Shown one piece after another: positions 26,269 to 34,387 of a stretch of DNA of 51,741 nt. The notes under the pieces were generated by a model. It made no database searches and was not told where the DNA came from. It was given only the letters and a program-made list of their open reading frames with translations. Each line of letters begins with the position of its first letter. The stretch's first letter is position 1. The translations under genes were made by a program, and so were the position numbers. The stretch lies in NCBI GenBank assembly GCA_913060675.1, contig CAJXUS010000031.1, forward strand, positions 1 through 51,741. Reading direction: 5' to 3'. Source of the DNA: an uncultured Rhodospirillales bacterium (GTDB lineage: Bacteria; Pseudomonadota; Alphaproteobacteria; Kiloniellales; Kiloniellaceae).

Positions 26269-26294
26269 ATCAAATGCATTGTTATCAATTTGAT
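26269..26294. promoter_or_regulatory. Inverted repeat in LysR/NTF2 divergent promoter
   Basis: ATCAAAT (26269-26275) and ATTTGAT (26288-26294) form a perfect 7-bp inverted repeat with 12-base spacing, 28 bases from the LysR start. Candidate LysR binding site. Confidence 0.35.
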
Positions 26295-26381
26295 TGAACC
26301 GTGCAATAAATCTTTCGAAGGCCTTTGTATGTGGCCGAGGTGTTAATCGAATATTGCAAGTAAATTGCTAAGGAGTCTGTC

Positions 26382-26747
26382 ATGTCAGAAACATTAAAAG
26401 AAGCCGTAATTACGGCAAGTCAAAAATGGAAATCATGCTTTAATTCTGGTGACGCGGCGGGGTGTGCTGCTTGTTATGAAGAAGACGCGCTTATGGAAGC
26501 AAAGCCCTTTGGCCTTTTTAACGGACGAGAAGCCATTCAGGCTTTTTGGCAAAATTTGGTTGAGCAGGGCTATTCTGATGTCGATTATATTAATCCAAAA
26601 ATTACTGTTATTGATGCGACCTCAGCAGTTTTATCCAGTGGATGGAAGATGAACAAAGCTCACGGTGTCATCACAAAGGAATTGTGGGCCCTTCAAGATG
26701 ATGGTTCTGTACTGTTGAGAGAAGATTATTTTGAAGCTCAAGGGTAA
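26382..26747 (+). CDS. NTF2-like/SnoaL-type protein
   Basis: 121-aa small alpha+beta protein of the nuclear-transport-factor-2-like fold. The helix AVITASQKWKSCFNSGDAAG, then a strand YEEDALMEAKPFGLFNGRE and helix IQAFWQNLVEQGY, are characteristic of SnoaL/DUF4440-type proteins. These include isomerases, hydrolases and ligand-binding proteins. No catalytic residue can be assigned. AAGGAG precedes the ATG. It is divergent from a LysR gene. Confidence 0.75.
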   Translation: MSETLKEAVITASQKWKSCFNSGDAAGCAACYEEDALMEAKPFGLFNGREAIQAFWQNLVEQGYSDVDYINPKITVIDATSAVLSSGWKMNKAHGVITKELWALQDDGSVLLREDYFEAQG

Positions 26748-27106
26748 ACGGCTCAATCTTAATGGTGCAGGGTCTGTATAGGCCTCTTCCGGCCTATATT
26801 CTGGTCCGCTAAATGAGTAGGGCTCCATCCTGATGGGCGAGGGTTATCACCGTCCAAACAGGCTGGAGCTTCTTGAGTATCCCAGCAACCCAGAGACTAG
26901 TAGCAAGAATTTTACACTGATCGTAATTATTAAATAGAGGGCCTGTTATAGCTTTGGTGACTTTTTTGCCCGTTTCTAGGGGCTAAAACCTAATCGTTGG
27001 CATTAATTCCTTAAGGCAAAAGTATTGTCTAACTTTGGCCTCCTTTTCTTCATAAATGGCACACTTCTTGTATGTAGTAATGGCAAGAGAAGGAAAGGAA
27101 TAGAGG
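26748..27106. other. Intergenic region
   Basis: About 360 bases containing the NTF2-like gene's terminator and otherwise no recognised gene, repeat or RNA. Confidence 0.35.
26777..26798 (+). terminator. Terminator after NTF2-like gene
   Basis: Perfect 8-bp stem TATAGGCC (26777-26784) with GGCCTATA (26791-26798) over a 6-base loop, about 30 bases after the stop codon. Confidence 0.6.
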
Positions 27107-27289
27107 ATGTTTAAAGTAACGTTTTTCCTTATTTCACTAGCAACCGGACAGCAGGAAATGATCCTCGATGGTTCAGAGGTCTATGCTGATTTTGATAGCT
27201 GTAATTCTGCCGCAACCTTTGTCGCAGAAAATACGCCGGTTGGATATAAAACCACTTGGGAATGCAAAATAAGTCTGGCGATGAAATAA
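27107..27289 (+). CDS. Small protein, 60 aa
   Basis: Short frame with a good ribosome region (AGGAAAGGA, 8 bases before the ATG). The product begins MFKVTFFLISLATGQQE, then has two cysteines (DFDSCNSA and TWECKIS) spaced to form a disulfide. A central Ala/Val-rich helix SAATFVAENTPVGY is present. The hydrophobic start is short for a signal peptide. The pattern (MFKVTFFLIS..GQ, then F.....C..A) resembles small uncharacterised alphaproteobacterial proteins. It may be exported; the function is unknown. Confidence 0.6.
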   Translation: MFKVTFFLISLATGQQEMILDGSEVYADFDSCNSAATFVAENTPVGYKTTWECKISLAMK

Positions 27290-27386
27290 TATCCGCAAGA
27301 TTCTGGTTGAATTTTAGGTATCGCGGAGTTCATAAGGAACCCGATTTTACTTCGATTGGTAACCAGTCTAGGACTTATTGTACGTT

Positions 27387-27549
27387 TTAGTCCGGCGTGA
27401 ATATCGGGTAATCCACATTGCCCATCACCCCGTTGTCAATAATCATGGTCAGGCGTTCAACTGCTTCTCTTTGATAATCGGTGGTTTGCGCCTTCATCAT
27501 CAATGGGAGGCGGGATTTTAGTCCAGTCCACGTTATGTAAATTTGTCAT
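27387..27549 (-). pseudogene. Decayed peroxiredoxin-family gene
   Basis: On the minus strand an ATG at 27549 opens MTNLHNVDWTKIPPPIDDEG, then ANH, which looks like the N-terminus of a PrxQ/AhpC-TSA-type peroxiredoxin. The frame then breaks. A second frame reads TTDYQREAVERL (the middle of such proteins), runs directly into TMIIDNGVMGNVDYPIFTPD (the C-terminal strand block) and stops at 27387. The catalytic Cys region and roughly two thirds of the gene are missing, so at least two internal deletions are implied. Family assignment is by motif memory, not a search. Confidence 0.55.
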
Positions 27550-27798
27550 CCGTTTCCAATATACTTCCCAGATTTCAGACTTCCTAGGTTTTAGTCAAAC
27601 CTATTGATCAATAGCCTGTTGCATAGATCCAATCGGTTTATTCTAAGGGTACGGTTCAAACTCTTTAGGGTTTGTTTGTTGGATAGTTGGTCAAGGTTGT
27701 CGGTGTAATATTAACTGAATGCGAAGGCTGCTGACACAAAGCTGTCAGTAGGGGGCTGATAGAAACAGGGTTTGATGATTAACCCTGAGTAACAACAC

Positions 27799-28122
27799 AT
27801 GCAATTTGATATCGACCTCCTATCCGAACACAAAGATCTCTTTCTGGAAACCCGAGCTTACCTGCTTTCCTTCGAAGGTATTGCTGAAATCAAGAAAGAG
27901 CGCATCACCACCTATATGAACGCCATAGGTGGTATCTGTCATATGCGAACCATGCCGCATGGAATTGACCTTGGTTTTCTCAAGGGGGCAAAGATGGAAG
28001 ACACACTCGGTCTTCTCAAGGGTAAGGGAAAAGCTATGCGGGTTTTGCCGCTCAAGTCTATGAATAGTGAAGTGATTAAATATTATGTGGATCAGGCTAT
28101 TCGTTTAAATGGAGAAAAATAG
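27799..28122 (+). CDS. DUF1801 family protein
   Basis: 107-aa protein. HMRTMPHGIDLGFLKGAKME and LGLLKGKGKAMRVLPLKS fit the DUF1801 (YdhG-like) fold, a small alpha/beta protein of unknown function, possibly binding a ligand or iron. No signal peptide is seen. It probably shares a transcript with the DJ-1/PfpI gene 80 bases downstream. Confidence 0.75.
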   Translation: MQFDIDLLSEHKDLFLETRAYLLSFEGIAEIKKERITTYMNAIGGICHMRTMPHGIDLGFLKGAKMEDTLGLLKGKGKAMRVLPLKSMNSEVIKYYVDQAIRLNGEK

Positions 28123-28202
28123 AGCAGGGATATGGTTCTGCTCATGAATTACCTCTTATGCATTTGTTTTTATTCGTAAAATTATATTTTGAAAGAATGA
28201 CC

Positions 28203-28772
28203 ATGACAAAAATAGCTATAATTCTGACCCAGGGTTTCGCCGATTGGGAATATGCTTTGCTTGCAGGAACAGGGGGGCCTTACTACGGCCTTGATGTCCA
28301 GTTTTTTTCGACTGAAGCCGGAGAGGTTCACTCGATGGGTGGCCTTGTCGCCGTTGTCTCGCAGAAACTGAATGAGATTGCAAATTGGTCGCCTGAGGTA
28401 ATTGTTGTCGTTGGCGGTACGTGCTGGGTGTCTGAACAGGCGCCAGATATTAGTGAGTTACTTAAAGTACATCATACCAACGGCGGCATCGTCGCGGGTA
28501 TTTGCGGTGGAACTCTGGCGCTTGCCCGGGCAGGAATTCTCAATGAAATACAGCACACTTCAAATGATAAGAATTTTCTCAATCAAAATGCAGATGGTTA
28601 TTCTGGGGCAGAGCATTTTTGTAAAAGCGCCTCGGCAATAAAAGATAATCGTGTGATCACAGCTCCAGGAACTGCCCCTGTTAGTTTCACGGCGGCAATA
28701 CTTGAAAGCAGTGGACTAGGAGAAGACACAGCATTGCAATTTAGAAAGATGATGGCAGCGGAACACATATAA
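28203..28772 (+). CDS. DJ-1/PfpI family glutamine-amidotransferase-like protein
   Basis: 189-aa cytoplasmic protein. The nucleophile elbow is VAGICGGTLALARAG with Cys101, and the conserved Glu is in GFADWEYALL (Glu16). This is the YdeA/PfpI branch, whose members act as chaperones, deglycases or hydrolases; the substrate is unknown. The ATG at 28203 is chosen because GAAAGA lies six bases upstream; ATGs at 28158 and 28197 are alternatives. A GC-rich hairpin follows. Confidence 0.85.
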   Translation: MTKIAIILTQGFADWEYALLAGTGGPYYGLDVQFFSTEAGEVHSMGGLVAVVSQKLNEIANWSPEVIVVVGGTCWVSEQAPDISELLKVHHTNGGIVAGICGGTLALARAGILNEIQHTSNDKNFLNQNADGYSGAEHFCKSASAIKDNRVITAPGTAPVSFTAAILESSGLGEDTALQFRKMMAAEHI

Positions 28773-28792
28773 TAGCGTTAAGTAAAATCATT

Positions 28793-28821
28793 GGCGGCCA
28801 GGGAGATTTGATCCTGCCGCC
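28793..28821 (+). terminator. Terminator after DJ-1/PfpI gene
   Basis: GGCGGC (28793-28798) pairs with GCCGCC (28816-28821). The stem extends by AGG/CCT past a bulged C, then TTGATTTTC follows. Good intrinsic terminator shape. Confidence 0.7.
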
Positions 28822-28918
28822 TTGATTTTCAGTAACTATTTTTAATTCAAAATTTTTGAACCATTTGATGTTTTGGCCCGACAGAGTTGAAGTAAGTCAT
28901 AACTTGAGGTTTGATCCA

Positions 28919-29600
28919 ATGTCAGTTTTTCAAATATCCGGTTTATTAAAAATCACATGCATTTTTATTACTACGGTTTTGGTATCTACGATCGTACAGG
29001 CGGAACAAACTAATTCGAAACAAACTAATTCGAAACAAACTAATTCTGGTTCTCCTCAACGGGTACTGAAAACAGCCCCGTTATTATCATCAACGGTCCC
29101 TAAAGTGCAGGAGAGAAAAACGCCAAAGCTTATCCCGAGGTTTTCAGATCCCAAAAGACAAAACCCATTGGATAAACCAAAGGGGTTTGCGGGTCCACTA
29201 CCTGATATTCGGATTACGCCGCTGGATGGAAACCTTGTCCCTGGGGCTGTAACAGATAAGCTTTGTGGAGATATGTCTGCGCTTGGCGAGGTACAGAATA
29301 TTTAAGTTCCGGTTGAAAAATTTTGGTGGCCCTGCACCCTCTAATTTTGTCGTTGCGGTTCACTTTTCGGGGCAATCCGGACCTGCGTATAATGCTCAGT
29401 TGATAATCAATGGTTTGCCGCCTGGGGTTATTATCACACGTACAATAACCATTCCGGGCAATGCCTTTCCTGCAGAAGGTAACGTGGTTCGGCCAATAGG
29501 CTTCAAATTAACAGCCGATGCAACCAGACAAATCGTCGAGAGTAACGAAGCAAACAACAAAGTCGTTGGCACCTGTGCTCTCCCAATTCCGGTTGAATAG
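28919..29600 (+). pseudogene. Frameshifted CARDB-like exported protein
   Basis: The upstream frame has a signal peptide (hydrophobic core, cleavage near TIVQAEQ), a QTNSK repeat and a Pro/Lys-rich linker, then stops at 29303-29305 after GEVQNI. The next frame continues with FRLKNFGGPAPSNFVVAVHF to a stop at 29600, ending in VESNEANNKVVGTC, typical of CARDB beta-sandwich domains. Removing one T from the TTT at 29301-29303 joins them into one ~226-aa product (QNIKFRLKNFGG). It is either a true single-base frameshift or an assembly error. CARDB domains mediate adhesion or protein contacts. GAGG precedes the ATG. Confidence 0.65.
29005..29046 (+). repeat. 15-base tandem repeat in coding sequence
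   Basis: The unit ACAAACTAATTCGAA occurs at 29005-29019 and 29020-29034 and partly at 29035-29046, encoding QTNSK-QTNSK-QTNS right after the signal peptide of the CARDB-like gene. Unit changes would alter length in frame. Confidence 0.9.
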
Positions 29601-29840
29601 TGCTGAGCGTTCTTGTGTATCGAATTCTGTTTAAGTTTCTCGCACGACATAAGGAAAAATCATGAATTTATTGCCGCTCCATGGCATGGAACAACAATAG
29701 ATAAAGTCATCGTCCAATCAGGTTGTTGACCAAAATATCCGTTAATAAAGTTGAATATATATCAACTCTAATTTGGTTGTATAATCCCTTGTGACTTACT
29801 ACTTTTTCTTGTTAATCTTCACCGTTTCTAAGGACTAGGC

Positions 29841-29875
29841 TTGTCGAGGAGTGGGGGAGAAGACCTGCTCGACAA
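29841..29875 (+). promoter_or_regulatory. Leader hairpin of the Sel1 operon
   Basis: Perfect 8-bp inverted repeat TTGTCGAG (29841-29848) and CTCGACAA (29868-29875) with a Gly/Ala-purine-rich 19-base loop (GAGTGGGGGAGAAGACCTG), ending 23 bases before the first Sel1 start. It could be an RNA hairpin affecting translation, or an operator. Confidence 0.45.
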
Positions 29876-29898
29876 TTAAATTTGGTGGGGTTTTAAAA

Positions 29899-30855
29899 GT
29901 GAGTAAGTTATCTCGGGGGGGATTTGCCTTAAGCTTGGCTGTAATGGTAGGGCTTGGTTTGGTTTTGGGGGCGGAGCCAGTTCTGGCAGCGGGCAGGGGT
30001 TATGAAAAATCCATAGAGCCCAATGGCAAGTCTTGTAAAAGTGACAATGACACGGACTGTTTTACTCTCGGCGTTACCAATACCCCAAACAGCGTCTTAA
30101 AAAATAAAATTGAACAAGCAAAGCACAAAAAATCCTGCGATGGCGGTGAGCCAAAGGGATGCACCAATATTGGCTGGATGTATGGCGAGGGCAACGGGGT
30201 CAAGCAGAGTTATGAAACCGCCTTTACCTATTATAATCAGGCCTGCGAGGGTGGTGAAAATGGAGGATGTAACAACGTGGGGACGCTTTATGAATATGGA
30301 ACTGGCGTATACCGCGATAAAGAAAAGGCGATTGAATATTATGAAAAAGGTTGCGATGGCGATGTTCTTCAATCTTGCCTGAATTTGGGTTCTATCTATC
30401 GCACTTATGGCTCTGTTGTTTTCTTCTTCAAAGAGACTGACCCAAGTTATATGAAGGCGGTCACCTATTATCAAAAAGCCTGTGGTGGCGGAGAGTTTGA
30501 AGGCTGCGACAGTCTTGGTTACCTGCATTTAAATGGCCTTGGTGTCGAGCAAGACGAAGAGAAGGCATTTGGCTTTTATGATGAGGCTTGTAAGGGCGGC
30601 TTTGATGAGGGATGTCTCATGCTTGGCATGCTCTATCAAGAAGGCACAGGTGTTCATGAAAACCCCAAAAAAGCCTCAGAGCTTTATCAACTTTCCTGTG
30701 AAAAAGACATCGCTAGTGGTTGTTCTTATGCTGCTGAGATGTATGCCCACGGTAAAGGGGTGAAAAAAGACAAACTCAAAGCGTTAGAGTTCCTGCAAAA
30801 GGCCTGTGACTTTGGCTTAACAAAATACTGTAATATTTTAAAAGACATGAGTTAG
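29899..30855 (+). CDS. Exported Sel1/Hcp-like repeat protein, first of a six-gene operon
   Basis: 318 aa. The signal peptide (LALSLAVMVG-type core) ends near LAAGRG. Eight C-x7-C pairs follow in Sel1 repeats (CKSDNDTDC, CDGGEPKGC, CEGGENGGC, CGGGEFEGC and others); repeat four carries an aromatic-rich insert (YGSVVFFFKETDPSY). The GTG at 29899 is chosen for GGTGGGG eight bases upstream and because the signal peptide then starts correctly; a longer reading from 29851 crosses the leader hairpin. Five paralogues follow at 0-36 base spacing, so one transcript to 35104 is likely. Predicted periplasmic scaffold. Confidence 0.88.
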   Translation: MSKLSRGGFALSLAVMVGLGLVLGAEPVLAAGRGYEKSIEPNGKSCKSDNDTDCFTLGVTNTPNSVLKNKIEQAKHKKSCDGGEPKGCTNIGWMYGEGNGVKQSYETAFTYYNQACEGGENGGCNNVGTLYEYGTGVYRDKEKAIEYYEKGCDGDVLQSCLNLGSIYRTYGSVVFFFKETDPSYMKAVTYYQKACGGGEFEGCDSLGYLHLNGLGVEQDEEKAFGFYDEACKGGFDEGCLMLGMLYQEGTGVHENPKKASELYQLSCEKDIASGCSYAAEMYAHGKGVKKDKLKALEFLQKACDFGLTKYCNILKDMS

Positions 30856-30890
30856 ACGGGGGTTTGATGAGTTTTGATGGGGGAAGTTCG

Positions 30891-31991
30891 GTGGGTAAAT
30901 TTCGAGGTTTCGTAGGAGCATTCGTTTTTATAGTTGGTTTGGGCTTAGTCGGATCAATTGGATCTGCTTTAGCCGCCGAGCAGGACGCCAATTTATATCA
31001 GCAGGCCTGTGACAAGGGGGTCGCTAGCGACTGTAACAAACTTGGTATCATGTACGATGAAGGTCTGTTTGTAGAGTTGAACGCAGAGAAGGCTGTTTCG
31101 TTATATAAACTGGCTTGTGACGGAGGAAACTTCGAAGGCTGCTCCAACCTTGGCTGGAGTTATATTTATGGGAGCGGCGTCAATCCTGCGGCCTACAAAG
31201 CTGTCGCCCTTTTCGAGAAAGGATGTGAAGCCAAAGATTTGATGAGCTGCACAAATCTTGGCTGGGTTTATGAAAGAGGGACTGGCGTAGCTCAAGATCT
31301 AGTCAAGGCGGGTGATCTCTATAAGCTAAGTTGTGACGGGGGCTGGGCCGAAGGTTGCTATGAATTAGGCGTTTATTATTTTAATGCCAAGAAGGGACCT
31401 TTTGGCAACCTTGATCCATCAGGACTTTTCACAGGTGAGGGCACTGTGAGTAAGGCTAACCTGAGAAAGGCAGCTGAGCTATATCAAAAAGCTTGTGATA
31501 TGGGATTAACCTTAGCGTGCGTAAATTCAGGTGTTTTCCATTTAAGACAAGGGTTTTCTGAAGATCAAGCCGCTATCGATAGTTCTCACTTCAAAAAGGC
31601 AATACGGTTGTTTAGTAAGGCCTGTACAGGTGAGGATGTTCAGGGGTGTTTAAAGCTGGGAAATATGTATTTGATGGGGTGGGGAGTAGTGCTGAACCCT
31701 TCAGCTGCGTCCACTTATTTTGAGCAATCTTGTGAGGCTGGCCTGGCAGAAGGCTGTACAAAAATTGGCAGCTTGTATTATGCAGGAAGGGGGGTTGAAC
31801 GAAATGTTCTTAAAGCCTTTGAGCTCTTTACCTTAGCTTGTGATGGTGGAGATGGGAATGGGTGTGTTCGTCAAAGTAAGATGTATGAAAGCGGCATCGG
31901 TGTCGACAAAGATCCAGTTGAAGCGAAGAAACACCTCAATAAGGCTTGTGAAAATAAGTTGAATCTTGAGTGTATCCAAAGGAAGCCATAG
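30891..31991 (+). CDS. Exported Sel1/Hcp-like repeat protein, 366 aa
   Basis: The signal peptide (FVGAFVFIVGLGLVGSIG core) is cleaved near ALAAEQ. Nine C-x7-C pairs follow, the clearest being CDGGNFEGC, CDGGWAEGC, CEAGLAEGC and CDGGDGNGC. Repeats four and five are separated by a longer loop (FNAKKGPFGNLDPSG). The GTG at 30891 is preferred because GGGGGAAG precedes it, and its start resembles that of the upstream paralogue (M-x-K). An ATG at 30867 with GGGGG four bases upstream is an alternative that adds eight residues. Second gene of the operon. Confidence 0.86.
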   Translation: MGKFRGFVGAFVFIVGLGLVGSIGSALAAEQDANLYQQACDKGVASDCNKLGIMYDEGLFVELNAEKAVSLYKLACDGGNFEGCSNLGWSYIYGSGVNPAAYKAVALFEKGCEAKDLMSCTNLGWVYERGTGVAQDLVKAGDLYKLSCDGGWAEGCYELGVYYFNAKKGPFGNLDPSGLFTGEGTVSKANLRKAAELYQKACDMGLTLACVNSGVFHLRQGFSEDQAAIDSSHFKKAIRLFSKACTGEDVQGCLKLGNMYLMGWGVVLNPSAASTYFEQSCEAGLAEGCTKIGSLYYAGRGVERNVLKAFELFTLACDGGDGNGCVRQSKMYESGIGVDKDPVEAKKHLNKACENKLNLECIQRKP

Positions 31992-32663
31992 ATGTTGCGT
32001 AATTTTTTATGGGCCGCACTTCTAATTGGCATGTTTGCCTTGCCGGGTCTTAATCAAGTGGCACAGGCTTCACAAGAAACTCAGGCTGATTGGGCCAAGT
32101 ATATGTTGAAAGTCCTAAACACGAAACCAGGTGATCGGTTGAGGGGTTTTAAGACTTATTGTGAAGCTGGAGAAACCCGTTTTTGTGTTAACCTTGCGGA
32201 TATTTATTTAAAGGAAATAGGCAAAAAACAAGGCGAGGAAAAAGCGGCCTTCTATTACAAAAAAGCCTGTGACTTAGGTGGAACAGGTGGCTGCCACAAG
32301 CTTGGAAATATGTACAGTTTTGGTACAGGTATTGAGCAAAGCGATACCAAGGCTTTCAAGTATTTTGAACAGGCCTGCAATGGCAGGGATGTCCAGGGTT
32401 GTGTCTCCCTTGGAGAGGCTTATGAAGAAGGCTTGGGAGTGCCAGTGGACGAAGCCCGCGCATTTGAGATATATGAAAATTCATGTAACCGCGGAACTGA
32501 AGCGACCTGTGTCAATCTTGGTGTCATGTACGAGTTGGGTCTTAGTGTAGCACAGGACTATAACAAGGCCTTTGGGCTCTACAAACAAACCTGCCTCAAT
32601 GGTGTTGGATTGGGCTGTGACTATTGGAGCATTCTGAAGAAAAAGGGCCTTGGAGCCGAGTAA
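31992..32663 (+). CDS. Exported Sel1/Hcp-like repeat protein, 223 aa
   Basis: The ATG directly follows the stop codon of the upstream paralogue, a sign of coupled translation. A signal peptide (MLRNFLWAALLIGMFALPG) is cleaved near AQASQ. Five C-x7-C pairs follow (CEAGETRFC, CDLGGTGGC, CNGRDVQGC, CNRGTEATC, CLNGVGLGC). Its spacer before the first repeat is longer than in its neighbours. Same predicted periplasmic solenoid. Confidence 0.87.
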   Translation: MLRNFLWAALLIGMFALPGLNQVAQASQETQADWAKYMLKVLNTKPGDRLRGFKTYCEAGETRFCVNLADIYLKEIGKKQGEEKAAFYYKKACDLGGTGGCHKLGNMYSFGTGIEQSDTKAFKYFEQACNGRDVQGCVSLGEAYEEGLGVPVDEARAFEIYENSCNRGTEATCVNLGVMYELGLSVAQDYNKAFGLYKQTCLNGVGLGCDYWSILKKKGLGAE

Positions 32664-32695
32664 GCTCTTGGATAATTAAGACTGTGGGGGATAAA

Positions 32696-33595
32696 TTGAA
32701 TTCGAAAAAATTGGCTATGTGGTCAAGTTTTGTTGTTGTAACTGTGGCCCTTTTGACGGGTTGTCAGACGGCAAAGCAGATTGAAGAAGCAAAACGAAAA
32801 ACGGAAGCTCTCGCTCTGGTTTGTGAGAGCGGGGATCTATTCGCCTGTACCTATTTGGGAGTAATCGAAGCCAAAGGTAAGGAACAAGATGAACTCAAGG
32901 CCATTACTCTTTTTTCAAAGGCGTGTGAAGGGAGTATTGGGGTTGCCTGTGCCAATCTTGGACTTATGCACCTAAAAGGTAAAGGAATTGATGAAAATCC
33001 AGCCAAAGCTGTCCCCTATTTCGATCAGGCCTGTGAACTCGATATTCCGGGAACTTGCATTGCAGTCGCTGCAATATATGCAGAAGGACGTGGAGTTCCC
33101 AAAGACGCGCTTAAATTTTTGGAATATGTCGAAAAAGAAAAATCAGTGGCCAACAGGCCTTCTGATTTTTGCGTGCCAAACTGTCCAAAGGGAAAAGCCT
33201 GGAATGAGTTTCTAGTTGCTAAGAAATATAAAAACGGCATTGGCACTGAAAAGAACGAAGAAAAATCCGTAGAAATCGTAGAGAAGCTCTGTGAAGAGGG
33301 GGTTGCCTCGGGCTGTTATGAGCTTGGTCTCATGTACGCAGAAGGACGTGGAGTAAAACACGATTACGGTATAGCCTTTTCCTATTATCAACAAGCCTGT
33401 GATGGTGGCTCTGCCGCTGGATGTAACAGTCTTGGCTGGATGCACGTTCAAGGGATCGTTGTTCCCGAAGATGAAGAAAAAGCTTACGAATTTTACCAAA
33501 AATCCTGCCGGGGAAAGTTCTCTTTAGCCTGTGATAAAGTGAAGGAAATCAAGAAAATGAAGGGACCTAAACGTATAGTAATTGGCAACGATTAA
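32696..33595 (+). CDS. Sel1/Hcp-like repeat lipoprotein, 299 aa
   Basis: The signal peptide ends in lipobox LLTGC (Cys near residue 22), so this member should be lipid-anchored, unlike its operon neighbours with signal-peptidase I sites. Six C-x7-C pairs plus one variant (CVPNC) that replaces the pair in a repeat rich in Lys (LEYVEKEKSVANRPSDF). The TTG start at 32696 has GGGGG at 32686-32690; the frame extends upstream over the previous gene's end but without a site there. Fourth gene of the operon. Confidence 0.86.
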   Translation: MNSKKLAMWSSFVVVTVALLTGCQTAKQIEEAKRKTEALALVCESGDLFACTYLGVIEAKGKEQDELKAITLFSKACEGSIGVACANLGLMHLKGKGIDENPAKAVPYFDQACELDIPGTCIAVAAIYAEGRGVPKDALKFLEYVEKEKSVANRPSDFCVPNCPKGKAWNEFLVAKKYKNGIGTEKNEEKSVEIVEKLCEEGVASGCYELGLMYAEGRGVKHDYGIAFSYYQQACDGGSAAGCNSLGWMHVQGIVVPEDEEKAYEFYQKSCRGKFSLACDKVKEIKKMKGPKRIVIGND

Positions 33596-33630
33596 GGGCC
33601 TCAGATAAGCGAATTCGAAGGGTAACTTAA

Positions 33631-34359
33631 GTGAAAAATATCAAAGAATTTAATTTATTCGCCTTGCTCTTTATAGCAGGTTTATTGCTGATCGGTTGTA
33701 AAAATACTGCTACAATCGAAAGACATCTAGAACAACAAACTGTTCTTGCCAATTTAAAAGCCGCTTGTGATGTTGAAATTCTCGTAAGTTGTACTGCTCT
33801 TGGCTTGGAGTATTTCAACGGTACTCAGGGAGGAGGTCTGGATCATAAGAAAGCCCTTACCCTCTTCACTAAAGCTTGTGAGGGCGGGGAATTTAGTGGA
33901 TGCCAAGGGCTTGGCACGATGTATTCAGATGGAGGTGTTGTTACTCAAGATTATGGAAAGGCTGCTCAATTGTATGATAAAGCCTGTTTAGGTGGGTTTA
34001 CACAGGGGTGCTACAGTCTTGGAGTACTGTATTCACAAGGGGGCGGTGTCGAGAAAGATGAAAGTAAAGCTTTGTTTTTGTTTGATAAGGCCTGCAAAGC
34101 CAACAATGCATCTGGATGTCATGGTCTTGGGTGGATGTATCTAAAAGGCATGGTTGTTCAGCAGGATAATCAAAAAGGGATCGCACTAATTCATAAGTCT
34201 TGCGATGGTGGAGATGCCATGGGCTGCTTCTCTCTCGCTAGAATATATGGAACGGGGCGAGGTGTAGAACAGGATGTTTTAAAAGCTTATGATTTTGCTA
34301 AAAAATCCTGCGAAGGCGGATTTGAGCGAGGTTGTGAAACTATCGATTTTAGTAATTGA
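33631..34359 (+). CDS. Sel1/Hcp-like repeat lipoprotein, 242 aa
   Basis: The signal peptide core (FALLFIAGLLLIGC) contains the lipobox LLIGC; the lipidated Cys is followed by KN. Six C-x7-C pairs follow (CDVEILVSC, CEGGEFSGC, CLGGFTQGC, CKANNASGC, CDGGDAMGC, CEGGFERGC). The GTG start has AAGGG upstream. The mature N-terminus is basic then Gln/Glu-rich, a likely tether. Fifth gene of the operon. Confidence 0.87.
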   Translation: MKNIKEFNLFALLFIAGLLLIGCKNTATIERHLEQQTVLANLKAACDVEILVSCTALGLEYFNGTQGGGLDHKKALTLFTKACEGGEFSGCQGLGTMYSDGGVVTQDYGKAAQLYDKACLGGFTQGCYSLGVLYSQGGGVEKDESKALFLFDKACKANNASGCHGLGWMYLKGMVVQQDNQKGIALIHKSCDGGDAMGCFSLARIYGTGRGVEQDVLKAYDFAKKSCEGGFERGCETIDFSN

Positions 34360-34387
34360 TTCTGCGTGATCTGGAGTGAGGAAAAAC

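Noticed and set aside
29005..29046. Short repeats as a possible CRISPR array
   Set aside because: Units are 15 bases, have no spacers and are in frame within a coding region.
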